DNA from: Synaphobranchus kaupii
Taxonomy: Eukaryota; Chordata; Actinopteri; Anguilliformes; Synaphobranchidae
Direction of reading: 5' to 3'
Assembly: GCA_029718625.1 (NCBI GenBank)
Contig: CM056387.1
Span: forward strand, 33,550,105 to 33,614,104
Length of the DNA stretch: 64,000 nucleotides
A model generated the notes under the pieces. That model was given only the letters and a program-made list of their open reading frames with translations, did not search any database and was not told the DNA's origin. Within the stretch, counting starts at the first letter, position 1. Every line of letters starts with the position of its first letter. A program made the position numbers and the translations under genes. This document shows positions 36,400 to 48,073 of this stretch, piece by piece.

Positions 36400-37310
36400 G
36401 AGAGGGACGCCAGCCTATGAAAAGTGAGGAAACCACCAGATAATACTCTATGACCACAGGCTCCTCATGCCCTATCTCCAGACTATAACTGATTGTAAGC
36501 CTGATCATAAAGGTTCATTTTATATCTAGATTTAAATATCGAGACTGTGTCTGACTCCCTTACAAATTTTGGGATTGTGGGACGGTGCAGGAGAAAAGTT
36601 CTACCACCCCGTAAAGTTCCTAGATATTCTTGGGACTACTACATAGCCTGCACCTTCATTGTGACCCTGTGGACTTATACGGTAGAAGCAGGTTTGTTAC
36701 CAGTCCATGCAAAGCTATAAAAACCAGGAGCAAAACCTTAAAATCGATTCTATACTTAATCGGTAGTTAGTGAAGCAGTGCTAGCACTGGGGAAATATGC
36801 TCATACTTCTTACTTCTAGTGAAGATGCAAGCGGCTTGCAAGCTTGAGATTCTCCAGCGAGGTATTAGGGCAGCCGGAAAACAGGGCAGTGCAATAATCT
36901 AGTCTACATGTGGCGAAAGCATTTGCCTTACATTTACCTGCACCCTCTAATTATACAAAGTGTCTAATTTTAGCTACACTGCCTGGACAAAAAAAATCAA
37001 TACAAGATATCGGTCAAAAATGAATGCAACTCTGGACGGAAATAAATGTTGTGACGTTGCATAAGGTTGTCGAAACAATGCCACGATGAATGCGTGCCGT
37101 AATCAAAGCTGAAGGCGGTCCAACTAAATATTCAAGTGTGCAACTTTTTTTTTGGCCAGGCAGTGTATGTTCCAAAACTGAACGAAAGCCACCCTTTTTT
37201 ACGTCAAAAGTTAGATCAGGGTCAATAGTAACAGCGATGTCTTTCGTAGCCATATCTGGTACAACTGAACAATTTTAAAAAAGCGAGATATGCCGAAGAA
37301 TGTTTGGTTC
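36400..37310. mobile_element. Dispersed repeat, type undetermined, interrupted by a Tc1-type MITE
   Basis: A block with AAAACCTTAAAATCGATTCT, GTGAAGCAGTGCTAGCACTG and GGCAGTGCAATAATCTAGTC. Similar wording recurs widely in fish genomes in my recollection, but I cannot assign the class. It continues on both sides of the MITE at 36977-37165, so it was present first. Limits are approximate and no intact protein is encoded. Confidence 0.45.
36977..37165. mobile_element. Tc1/mariner-type MITE, 189 bp
   Basis: The ends are inverted copies: CACTGCCTGGACAAAAAAA on the left, and on the right TTTTTTTTTGGCCAGGCAGTG. Both sides are flanked by TA (36975-36976 and 37166-37167), the usual Tc1/mariner target duplication. 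The interior is too short for a transposase. Confidence 0.9.
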
Positions 37311-37437
37311 CACATGTAAAAGTGATTAAGACCTTCCTAACATTACACCTTGTTCATGCACATTGATGCCATTGTCCAAGCTCCATGTGATGATGAATGA
37401 GCCTGAGGACGTCTTCTTAGAAAAGCTAATAATAACA

Positions 37438-37463
37438 ATAATAATAATAATAATAATAATAAT
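37438..37463. repeat. (ATA)n microsatellite
   Basis: About eight AAT/ATA units. Confidence 0.88.
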
Positions 37464-38009
37464 GTTTTTGGTAGTCTCCCATTTCCCCATCCACTTAAAT
37501 TAATCTTAGTGTGAGACTTAAAACCAGTGTGCTGCTGAAAAGTCTAACAATGTTGCGCAAAGTGTTCTGGTTCAGGCGACTGTGAGGATGAGGAGAAGTG
37601 GAGACAAGCCACTGAATCAGCCTGCAAGCACAGTGGTCCCTGTGTGTGAGCGAGCGAGGGAAGAACTTTAAAAAAAATAAAAATAAAAAAAAAAAACAGA
37701 AAAATAACGCTACTGAGAAAAATAAGCAACAGAGCGGCCAGGCCGTGTCATTTAGTTTATTTCCTTTTGACATTTCGGGCGGAGACAAAATCATTTCTGT
37801 GCGAGACGTACTGGCATTAGAGGCGCCAGGGCTCTCTCAGCATTACAGTGAGGTAATTACACCTAGCAAACCTATATCCTTTCGCATTACTCCCCTGTTA
37901 ACGGCCCGCTCCCACATTCACAAACAGCCTCTTTGTTCCGCAGGTCGGTCTCCCCCAAGTGACAGGACGTGTTAGTATCACTCGCTTGATTGGCCGTGAT
38001 AAGTTCTTG

Positions 38010-38170
38010 CGGTTTCTGGGTTCTGCGCCGCGCGCCTGGACGCAGCGGCCAGACCCCGAGAAGGTCCGCGCTCCGCTTCAATCGGGCCCTTTGTTCGGCC
38101 CGCCGATCCGAATCGCCGGGGCCAAGCGCCGTGCCCCCCCCGGCGCCGTCGCCATGGGAACGGGAGCCCC
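38010..38170. promoter_or_regulatory. CpG-dense patch
   Basis: High density of CG dinucleotides (GCGCCGCGCGCCTGGACGCA and CCCGGCGCCGTCGCCATGGG) in an otherwise AT-leaning region. It could be an unmethylated regulatory island or internal promoter. An ATG in good Kozak context (GTCGCCATGG) opens a frame that runs into the GA repeat and is not convincing as a protein. Confidence 0.4.
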
Positions 38171-38246
38171 CACCGCCCCTGGCCGGTGTTTGCCTTGGCG
38201 GGAAGCCAAGGTGTTTTGGGGGATGAGGGGTGGGATAGGAGGGAGG

Positions 38247-38250
<4 letters not shown>

Positions 38251-38278
<28 letters not shown>
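38251..38278. repeat. (GA)n microsatellite
   Basis: About 14 GA units, followed by a degenerate continuation to about 38290. Confidence 0.92.
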
Positions 38279-38282
<4 letters not shown>

Positions 38283-41200
38283 GAGAGAAAGATGATAGAG
38301 ACCTTGATAGGGACGTTTTTGAGATATGACACGCAGCTTTTCAGTCCCAAAACAGGAAACGAACGCATTTGAGCTCCTTCCCGGGGAGGTGGGGAGGTAG
38401 GGAGGAGGTGTCAGCCCCCCACCCCCACCCCCCCCCCGGGAAACCGGCATCTTGTCATCCGCACGCTTCACGTCTCCTCCCAACTCTGACATGAAGTATA
38501 AGATTACCTAGACCCCCCCACCCCACACCCCAACCCGCCCCTCCCCCCAACAGCATGTTTACATTGGCGCGTGCGCTCGAGACTTCTTGAAACAGACAGG
38601 GGCGCGCGGGGTCCAAATTTGACAATATCAATCTCTCCCTCCCGTCAGTGCGCGCGCCGTTTCGTCCGCTTATCGTACGGCGTCAAACCCCGCGGCCCTT
38701 TAACACACGGGCTTTTGTTATCGCCGCCCCAGCGCTACCGTAAGCAAACACGGCATTATGCATGTGCAGACCGCACTGTTTTACTTTCATCCCAGCTGCA
38801 TTGGGGAAGGAAAAAAGAAAAGGAAACCAAAGGATTCGGGCTGAGAACAGGTCGTCGGTTTGTGTGGATTGCCCCCACCCCCCACCCCCACTCTGGTTCA
38901 TATTTATCGACGGCTCAGGCCTCACCAAATAAAGTTATCTCGGAGGGTCGTTCTGTGGCTATGCAGTCCCAGTCAGCCAACAGGTCATTTGTCAATGTCA
39001 GATTTAGGGGCTCCCGACCAAGAAAAGAGAGAGATAGAGTGAGGTAGGGAGAGAGAGAGAGAGCAGGAGAGACAGAGAGGTAGAGAGAGATTTTATATTT
39101 GTTTTACATTTTAAAAGAAATGTCAGAGTTATTAACACAGAATGTCCTGTATTCCCCTTTTGCCCTATATAGTTCTGACTTTTATGAGTATTTGTATTTG
39201 ACCCTCATGTCGATCCCTAAAGCTACATGGGACATCTCCTCCTGTTGTCTTCCTCTCTCTATCTTTCCCAGAAAAGCTTGTCCATGTGCTGTTCCTCAGG
39301 TAAATGAGGCCAGTTCCATCGAAGGATTCAAACTTGCAACCTCCCAGTGATGGCCAATCCTGCAGACCGACACTCACACAAATGTCAATCACTGCAATAT
39401 CGGTCCTCTGAGGCCTTTCACAGTCTCCGTTTAACTCTGTTCCTTATTGTTACACCTCATATTACTGTGCATCCACCTTTTCCCCTGACTGCACAGATAT
39501 TACACACTGCCAGCATGCTGTTCATTCACAAAAAAAATATATAATTCTTCCCACATCTCACGTACGACGTTCATAAGTAAAAGCATTACCTTCAGTGAAA
39601 AAAGGGACGCTGAAGAGCGGTTACCTCAGGTTATTGTCGAGCGCTGTGGGCTAACGCACGCTGGGGAAAGCAACGTCACATTGCCGGTCCCGGGTCATTC
39701 CTCAAGCGAACTGGCTCCCTGGCCAAACCCGTAATACAAATGTCTCGGAAGGGGAAGGTTAACTGTGAGGGTCGTAACTTCAGCCCTGAATCCAATCTGT
39801 TCCATAGGCCAATTCCACAAGCCGCATAAGCCCGTTTTCCAGAAGCTGATGCTCCACATTAAAAATAAATCCGCTGTAATAATTCATCTCGAGTTGAATT
39901 ATTAGCAGTTTAGCTCCAAACTTGTTGCGTGCCATTTTTATTTTTTTTTGGCCAAAACCTCAGGTCTTGTGATTGCCTAAGTGCTGGTAATGGAGGAATA
40001 CCAAGAGAACAACAACGTTCCCGCAATGTTGTTGCAACGCTGCAGCAGCGTGACAGAGTGACCAAGTGTTGTGTGGACGATTTCTTTGCGTCGGTTGGGA
40101 GAGAAGCCCTTGCTGTTCCGCGCGGTGAGGCGGCGAGACGAGGACACTCCGGCCCCATCTGGAGCCGTGCACGGCTTCTCTCTCAGAGGCCGGACCTTCC
40201 AAAAAAAACCCGCCGCCCTCGTTCCCCCAGGGTACGAAAGGTCAAAGGTCAACAGCTGCCCGGTAGACGCATTTCCGGCGCGCTCCGTCATAGCCCACAT
40301 AGACTTAAAGCAATGCAGATGGAAGCAAGAGACCCCTCAGTTAATTGAAGGAAATTGAGAAAAACAGGAAGTGATTTTGACATCGCGCAGGGTTAGTGTC
40401 TGTTTACCAAACAAACGTCCTGGCCAACATCACCGTCCCGCCAATAAGCTAAGATAGGGGTCAGAGGGCAACAGATCTCCATATGTGGACTTTGGAAACA
40501 TCTTAGAAGGTTCCGGGTTTCCACACCGCCAGGAGTGACTAACTCACTTTGAACAGAATAGAAAAAAATACTGTCGTCAAAATATGGGAATGTTGAGTCT
40601 AACACAGCAAGAGTAATTATGAAAATATGATCACTGGTTCATTACTTGTACAGAGACAACATATTATCTTTGTCATCAAGATGCATAGAAGAACCCTGTA
40701 TAAAATTCATGGGCATAATTTGTATTATTCGTTGACGGTTTGGTTGTGTCTTTACAAGGAAAACTATCCATTTTATGACTCAGGTATTTGAATTTGAATA
40801 ATCAAGTGGATATCAACGTACCAATTTAATTTTGGAATGTGCTGTCGGAATGTCGGAAGATCACCAGGGAACGATTGGCGCACAATCACTCGGAAAGAGG
40901 CCAGAAAAGAAAGAAACAAACAACAACAAACGAACCGCACAAATGTGTAAGACGAACCCGCGGAAGCGTTTGACCCGGGAGAATTCCACAGGATGCCGGA
41001 ACATTTTCCCCCTCCTCATTAGCGTCACGGCCGATTTCCCGGTCCTCGCTGGACGCCTCCGCGTGCGACCTGCGCGCAGCCCGGAAGCGCATTTCTCGCT
41101 TCGGATGATGAAGGGACCGGTTTTTTTCCGCTGACACTCTTACCGTATAGCGAGTGCGCGTGAACTACTGTACACCCCTCGAACGAAAACAGACACCCCG

Positions 41201-41915
41201 CGGGCGCCCCTCAGAACACTGCCCGCTATCTTTGCGGGAATTCCTCAGTGTTGGGGGGGGTTGGGGTAGGTAACCCACCCCTACCACCACATCTGTTTTC
41301 AGCTCCCCCTCCCCCCTGGCTGATTGTGGTCCAGATGTGTTTTGCAAACATCCAGTTTCCCCTTCAAAAAAAAAATCCATGATTGCTTTTTTTTCCTCCT
41401 TTTTATAAGTAAACAAATAAAATTGACCTGTGTCATCTCACCACTTGGGTGACCTGCAGATAACAGAGAGAGAGAGATGAGAATGAAAGAAGAGAAAGAG
41501 GGATATAAAGTGAAAAGAGGCTGGTCGGGGAGAGAGTGAGGAGAGAGATAGAGAGAGATAAAGAGAGAGAGCGTATAATCACAGCCATGTTTATTGGCCC
41601 ACCTCCTCTGTTGGCTTTAGGATTGTGGCCGGTAGGCACTGGGCACTGACCGCAGATCACACACGGTACTATGTGATGTGTGGGATATGTGTGTGATACG
41701 CGCCCCTGGGCGCTGTGGATGGATGTGTGGGCTGGTAAAGATGATGTATGATGCGAGACTGACATCTCCTGTGCTCCAGACAGACAGCTTCCCCCTGAAC
41801 AGCTTCCAGCATTCTCAAACAGGGGCGGGGAGATTAGGGGCCTTCTAGGCTGCCGGCGAGATCTACACAGCTATGAGACCCATCTGGAGCCTCAGGACAT
41901 GACACACACATGCGG

Positions 41916-41916
<1 letters not shown>

Positions 41917-41975
<59 letters not shown>

Positions 41976-41978
41976 ACT
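41917..41978. repeat. (CA)n microsatellite
   Basis: About 30 CA units with one AAA interruption near the right end. Confidence 0.96.
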
Positions 41979-42540
41979 CTTCTTCAGAAAGGAGGAGATT
42001 AACCTCTTTTCTCTTTACACACGAGAGCCGTTCTCTGGAGCTAAAAGCTTCAGCTGTAAAAAGACTGCACTGGAAGCGGTCAGATCTGATGCGCTGTCTA
42101 ATTACAAATCCAGCCCTAGCCGTCTGATTCATCCTACAGCCCAGCGCCAGCGTTTTAATGATGGCCTTTGCCTTGCACGTGCTCCTCCCCCTCACAACAA
42201 TAGGAAGCTGAAGGCGGGCCTGGGTGCATTGTGCCCAAATAGAGTTATGCCCCCATTGCCTTTCACCCAGACAGTGGCATATTTCTGTCCGTAACTAGCA
42301 CGTCTCCCGTTCGGGACAAGGAAAAAAAACCCCTAAAACAGCCAGCCGTGGCGCAGTGGCACACATATGTTTTTAAAGTAATACAGAGGTGCAAAAACAC
42401 AAATGTGTCTTGTGGCCTTTTGCCAGAACCCCCCCCACCCCCGTCCCTGTCCCCCTCCCCCTCCATTTTTAACGTGGAGGGTGCAGTGCCTTGGAAGACG
42501 TGGAGCAGAGTCAAAATTTACGACCCTCACGGGGCACGGA

Positions 42541-42560
42541 GGGGGGGGGGGGGGGGGGGG
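42541..42560. repeat. Poly-G tract
   Basis: Run of 20 G. Confidence 0.95.
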
Positions 42561-42683
42561 AAACGGCCATGATTGATGAACAGGCCCGGGATCCTTAAAT
42601 GCACTCCTTAATAAATTAATCTAAATTACGGCACGCATCGGCCTCTTCGGGGTCGACGTCGGGAGTCGCCGTTCCTTACTCAC

Positions 42684-42853
42684 CGTGATGAACGGCCCCG
42701 GTTTCTTTCCTGTGTTTTGCCTGGCTCTTCCTTCCCTCGCAGCGGTGGGTCGAGCAGCGGCCGGCTCGCGCCGATGATGTCACCGTTCCACACGAAACCC
42801 TCCCCGGGCTTCCCCGAGACAATGGGGGTCAAGAGCAACTCCGTCACGCCGTC
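42684..42853 (-). CDS. Candidate minus-strand exon of unknown gene
   Basis: On the minus strand a pyrimidine-rich acceptor (CCTCGACTGCTTTCAG|GAC) is followed by 170 bases open in exactly one frame. They end at a consensus donor (CATCACG|GTGAGT). The translation begins DGVTELLLTPIVSGKPGEGF and continues VWNGDIIGASRPLL. Third positions are strongly G/C in the first two thirds. I do not recognise the family. The same DNA is also open on the + strand for about 75 codons after a good-looking acceptor (CTTCCTTCCCTCGCAG at 42727-42742), but without a good donor. This may be an exon of an antisense or nested gene, a decayed exon, or chance in CpG-rich DNA. Confidence 0.35.
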
Positions 42854-43346
42854 CTGAAAGCAGTCGAGGAAGACTTTAAAATGTCAAGGATCAAGGAAGG
42901 CTTCACGAATACTTGTCACGGAAAACGAAGTCACCGTATACAACCGGACATCGGAGACGCCTACCTCAAGTAAAAAGGCTTCAGACATTTAGCCGAGGAC
43001 GTCAGTCGCAATTCAAAGTATGGCAGGCGCGAGGGCGTGTGTGCACGCATTTTCGCTGTCCTATTCCTAATTAGTCCAATAATTTACTCCATATATTATT
43101 TTTGGATTAGATGATACACTGAGAATGGAGCTTGCATGTGTGCCTGAAGAAGAGAAAGACTATAACCACTAACCGGACCACTTAAGTGAGGGGAAATTGG
43201 TTGAAGGTGATGACACGCAAATCTCTCAAGGCCCCTCAATCACGTGGGAAGCACTCACACCTACAGTCCATTTTTAGTGAGGTCTTTGAAAGAGGAAAAT
43301 AAAGGTAACCAGGGCATTATACTGGAGCTATAAATCTATTTTTACA

Positions 43347-43364
43347 CCCCCCCCCCCCCCCCCC
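43347..43364. repeat. Poly-C tract
   Basis: Run of 18 C. Confidence 0.95.
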
Positions 43365-43607
43365 AAGAATTTTAGCAGACTAAAGACAAATGAAGCGGCA
43401 GGGTGAGGAAAATGACCCCCCCCGCCCCCCGCCCCCCATTTATGAGAGACTTATTGCATTTCATGTTTTCTCATCATGGCCCCTTTTTAATTCTCACGTC
43501 AGGCGGCTCGTGGAGTCCCGACTACAGATGCCTCCGTCCGCCTCTCCCTGCCCGAAAACAACATCTGGTTTTGCTTTGGGGGTCGGACAGGAGCCGGAGG
43601 ATCCGAT

Positions 43608-43632
43608 GGGGGGGGGGGGGGGGGGGGGGGGG
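43608..43632. repeat. Poly-G tract
   Basis: Run of 25 G, the longest homopolymer G run in the window. Confidence 0.95.
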
Positions 43633-45114
43633 ACGTCCCGCTCCTCACTCGTCACCGGCCATCACACACTGTCCCGCGTGGTTTGCCCTGTCTCAGCTTT
43701 CTTTCAGGAGGAGCACGGTTTGCCATTTTCTTCAGTCTTCCACGATCAATTTAAGAATAACCATCAATAATGAAATGGGGGGGGGGCTTCTAAGTGGCTT
43801 AGTCAGTAAAGGAAATCACAGTTACAGACCCCGATTGCCCTCCACCAAAAAAAAAAAAAGCATCCATTTTCCTTGCTATGCATTTCTAAACCACAGAAAG
43901 TTCATGATTAATCATGAATTATGCCTTAATCTTGGAACAGGAGCTCAGAGCCATGTCTGTTGATGGATATGAAACCCAGTGGTCCGTGCCGCGCGTACAG
44001 TGTGCAAAGACTCCTCAGGAGGAGATGCGTTTCAGTCGTTTTGTCAAGTTATATTTATCGTTGTTTTCTTCGGCTCCGCTGACACTCAACAGGGGACCCG
44101 CCTTTCCGTCCCGCTTAGTTTCACAGCTGACGACAGCCCTAACAGTCGCACAGCCGCTGCCTCTCGGCTCAGCGTAGCGAAGCTAACCACGCCGCCCGCC
44201 GGCGCCGCCTGGTTATCAAAATGGCCGCAACGTTTTTTTCCTCAACCTCGTGTTTCTTGTACCACACCCTGGCCGCTAACGCTCACGTGTTCTCGCCTCC
44301 CCAAATCGCGAATACGTCCATTAACAGATAAGAAGAAGGGGGTATGTTCTTTACCTTTTTGTGATCTTCATTGGATATTGAAACCGAATCAACCGGCCAG
44401 CGCGGGGAAAAACTGTAATGTTGAGAGAACGTGGAACAAGGCCTGTTTTGTTGCTAATTATTGATAGCGGATCAAAACAAGCAGTGCTCAGACATGGACA
44501 ACAGAAATCGGGCAAAATGTCTCAAACACGGATGACAGAAATCAAGCAAAATGGCCTCCAATCTGCCTGACAGCTGTACTGAACCACCTCGTTATCCCCA
44601 TGGAGCAGATGCTCTTTGAGGAGCAGGACATTTACCCACGCAATTGTATGCACAACTGTGTAACTAACATGTAACTGCCATGTCTCTCAACATCTCCTTA
44701 CAAAACATACAATGTGGAACACAAGCTCATGTAATTGCACAGATTTGCGGAATGCCCACAGGACTACCGCTAACTATAATCCCGACCTCAGGCACAACTC
44801 CAATCCTATACTTAACCCTAACTCTAAAGTGAATCGAGACCCTTCCCATAACTCTCTAATTATATGCTGTGTAAGAGTGTGATCTTGTACGCTAGTTGCA
44901 GAGGGCGTACTTCTCCCTCTTCACTGTGAGAGCTGAAGTAATGCGTTTTAGTTCATACACACTGAGAGCATAAAAGGCTCAGTATTACATGTGGCTATGT
45001 GATAGGACGTGAAGAGGAATATGTGGCAAATGGTGAGAAATTAGTACCTTATAACCCAGATGTCTTTTGGATTGAGACCAATACTGGGTGTATGAGGTTG
45101 TTTCTGTGGTGTGT

Positions 45115-45440
45115 GCATCTGTGTGTTGTGCATATATTGTGCAAATGTGTGTGTGTGTGTGTGTGTGATGAACCCTTGCGGTGTGTATGTGTGCTCTGTA
45201 TATAAATTTAGCAGACACATATATTTGTGTACTATGTGTATGTCAGTGTGTGTGTCAGTGAATGTGCGTGAGTGTGAGTGCATATGTTTGAGTGTGTGCA
45301 AGTGTGAGCGTGTGAGTGCATATGTGCAACCCGACCCTGTATGAGTATGTGTGCGGGTGTGTGCGCGAGTGCGTGTGTATGTGTGCGAGTGAGTGTGTGT
45401 GTGTGTGTGTGTCTGTCTCTGTGTGTGTGATTGCATGTGT
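45115..45440. repeat. Degenerate (TG)n-rich zone
   Basis: Pure GT at about 45147-45168, then an interrupted TG-rich stretch. Threonine/histidine- and cysteine/valine-rich frames across it are artefacts. Confidence 0.88.
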
Positions 45441-45851
45441 ATACGAGGCCAGAACAGCATCTCCTCTCATTTACAGTGCAGTGTGTGAGAGTGTGCAGAG
45501 ATAGGCCAGGCGCACTGCTGCTTATTTTGAATGGATGGGTCAAGCAGCCAGGACCCCCACTAGGGGCCCCCGATATTATGCAAGTGTCAGACACCGCTAA
45601 GGTAAACAAGGGGGACCTCCAAGCCTCAGAGCTGCCTTCCTGCCAGACCCCCGCCCCCCAACACACACATAAACACCTCGGCCCCAGATCGCGCATTTCA
45701 CTTTCCCGAAAAAGTCGGCTTTCTAAATGAGTGTCGTGATGAGATGGAACAGGAGACGGATTATGTTATGATTTTATAACCATGTACTAATTAAGCATAA
45801 CACGGCCGGGAGATGGGTGACGGGGAGCCGTGTTTGTTTTTACGCTGATGA

Positions 45852-45868
45852 GGGGGGGGGGGGGGGGG
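45852..45868. repeat. Poly-G tract
   Basis: Run of about 17 G. Confidence 0.93.
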
Positions 45869-47619
45869 AGAAAGAGAACCAGAGTTACTCTCCTCTTGGC
45901 GGCCATTTTGAGACAGCTGCCAGACAGCTGCTTTAGCTGACGTTAGGAGATTATGTCCTTGTGAACAGACACACAGTACCTTAGAGACACGCTGTAGCTC
46001 ATCGGCGATCATATTGAGAGAGGACGCATTGACTGTTTCTTCATTATAGTTGGCAGGATATAACTCGTCTCAAGGCCAGACATTCTTTCGCAGTAGAGCC
46101 ACAAGGTCCGCTCGTCTTAATTTCTCCTCAGCAGTCAATTAAAGCTGTTGATTACACAGTTAACTCACGTCGGTGGTTTTCCGAGGTCTAAACCGTTTTT
46201 GTGATTTCACGGTGAAAACAAAAAAACTAGCAATGCTAGTGGCTCTCTTGGGCCAGGGTTGCACAACTACAGAGGGCGCAGGGTTTTCCCACAGTGCATT
46301 GCGAGAGTAACGGTGGCACAGCAGTCGGTCGCGGTTCAGCGACTGCGACTGACTCGTGTTCCAAATTACGAACCGCGGCCGCCAACCAGTCAGAGTCCAC
46401 GGAGAGAGAGCGGTGAGGTCACAGAGAGAAGACACAGATGTGGCCCGTATGGTCTAACTCACCCATCGCAGCAGCTGAGCGAAATAATTACAGAAAAAGG
46501 AAGGATTAAAACACAGACCCAGCAGACTCCATCAACATTCACCCTTAACTACGATTCACAATTAAAATAAAGCACATTTTTACTCACAAACACAGTTTTG
46601 CTAGTTAATTTTGTTTATTACAGAACTAAATGCTGAAAAATTGCATGTAGATATGCGAGCAATCTCATGTATAATCTTTCTTGAAGTATGCGTAACGGTA
46701 CTAGTATAAGTAGGGCACACGGCCCTAGTATAAATCTGCCTCTACCCCCCCTATGTAATTAACTTTGGAGGAAGATGAACAAACAAGGCCGAGTTGTAAA
46801 CGATGGCGGAGACCGTAAACATTTGAGTCACGCGCACTGGCGTCAGTGAAACCACCACTCCAGGCTAAGCACAGTTAATCACCCGATTAAAACATTAAAT
46901 TACATTATTTTGTTTCTTCAGGAGCGACCAAATCAAAACCAGGGACTTTTTGCCTCAGGTAGTTTAACTAACATAATCGCAGGTTGTGTGTCTGTTGTGC
47001 AGTTATCTAGACAGTCGAGTTTTATATCATACAGCTCTTCGCCCAATAGGAACGCTACAGCACTTAGCAAACCACAATATAATAATTATTTTATGTAAAT
47101 ATTTTTTAAAACGACACAATATGGTATGTATACAAACCGTATGATATCCTTAGCATACTGCATCCTATTCTATGCAGCTGCAAACAGCTTCATGCTAACA
47201 CAATTTGGACATGAGCATGGTTAGTTACATTAAGTTTAATCTAATTTATCCCGTTTTCCAGCAAGTTTAAGTTTACTTTTTCGTATACATAGTTCATTAC
47301 GATACCACCCATAAGCACATAATGCCTTGATTTACTTATTTTGAAACTGCATAGCTGGTAAGAGTGACTGACCACATGCTCACTGTATTAGCAGATAGAG
47401 GCTGCATGTTACAGTACTGTTGTGGAGTAGATGGGTAAATGCATTTATGTATGAGAGTTATTTTCTCTGATAAGCCAAGAATTTATTTTAAATATATTTG
47501 TATTTGGGGAGAAGCTTTTCTCAGGGGTGGGCTTTTCTGCAGGATAAAAATTACAGGTATGCCATGGTACCTGAACATTTGCCAAGCATGTGAAGAGCAA
47601 TGACCCTGGTTTTTCTGGA

Positions 47620-47780
47620 TCAGGAGGCCTGGCTTCTGTTATAAGACGGCAGTTTAAAAAAAAACTGGGGGTATAACGAGAAGAAGCCAGGTTGGATTCC
47701 CAGATTGGCAGTCGGGCTCTTCAACAACATGCTTAACTTAAATGCTTCAAGTTAATATCCAGTCCTGTGACTCTTGTTAG
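47620..47780 (+). mobile_element. Degenerate V-SINE-like fragment
   Basis: GGTTGGATTCCCAGATTGG resembles a tRNA B box. It is followed by a decayed central block (TCAACAACATGCTTAACTTA, TGCTTCAAGTTAATATCCAG) comparable to the clearer copies at 53544, 56540 and 61401. Confidence 0.45.
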
Positions 47781-47897
47781 GGGTGTCTCCTGAGCATCAG
47801 AAACAACAACAACAACAACAATCTTAATAATCATACTAATAACCATCATAACAACATGATGTTGTATGAGAATGGACTCCATTGCAGAAAACACTAT

Positions 47898-48073
47898 GGG
47901 CCTGATTTACTAAAACCCTTTGGTGTGTGCAAAACTTTTTTGCACACCCAAAACTAATATCACAATGAATGAATGGTGCAAAACAAGTACCATGACCAAC
48001 AATTGGTTGTGTTATTGGTTTTGTGTGTGCTAACAGGTTTGGCACATGCTAAAGGTCTTATTAAACCAGGCCC
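47898..48073. mobile_element. PIF/Harbinger-type MITE, 176 bp
   Basis: The ends match as inverted repeats: GGGCCTGATTTACTAAAACC on the left, and the right end read inward GGGCCTGGTTTAATAAGACC. Both sides are flanked by TAT, a 3-bp target duplication in line with Harbinger insertions. The interior also holds TGTGTGCAAAAC-type inverted matches. No protein is encoded. Confidence 0.85.

Larger units (their letters stand above)
37311..41916. other. Non-coding stretch with CpG-rich patches
   Basis: No supported gene. It contains a CpG-dense patch at about 38010-38170, a GA repeat at 38251-38278, C-rich runs at 38415-38540 and a second CpG-rich patch at about 40955-41120. Many short open frames exist but none shows a recognisable domain. 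Confidence 0.55.
43633..47590. other. Non-coding stretch
   Basis: No supported gene. It contains a short imperfect tandem pair near 44490-44560 (GACAACAGAAATCGGGCAAA and GATGACAGAAATCAAGCAAA), a GT/TG-rich zone (45115-45440), a poly-G run and a moderately CpG-rich patch near 44080-44230. Confidence 0.55.

Noticed and set aside
39300..39400. tRNA-like GGTTGCAAGTTTGAATCC on the minus strand
   Set aside because: A B-box-like match only. No A box at the right distance and no cloverleaf that can be drawn, so not a tRNA gene or a safe SINE.
42341..42365. A-box-like GTGGCGCAGTGG resembling a SINE head
   Set aside because: There is no B box or SINE body downstream. Too short to call.
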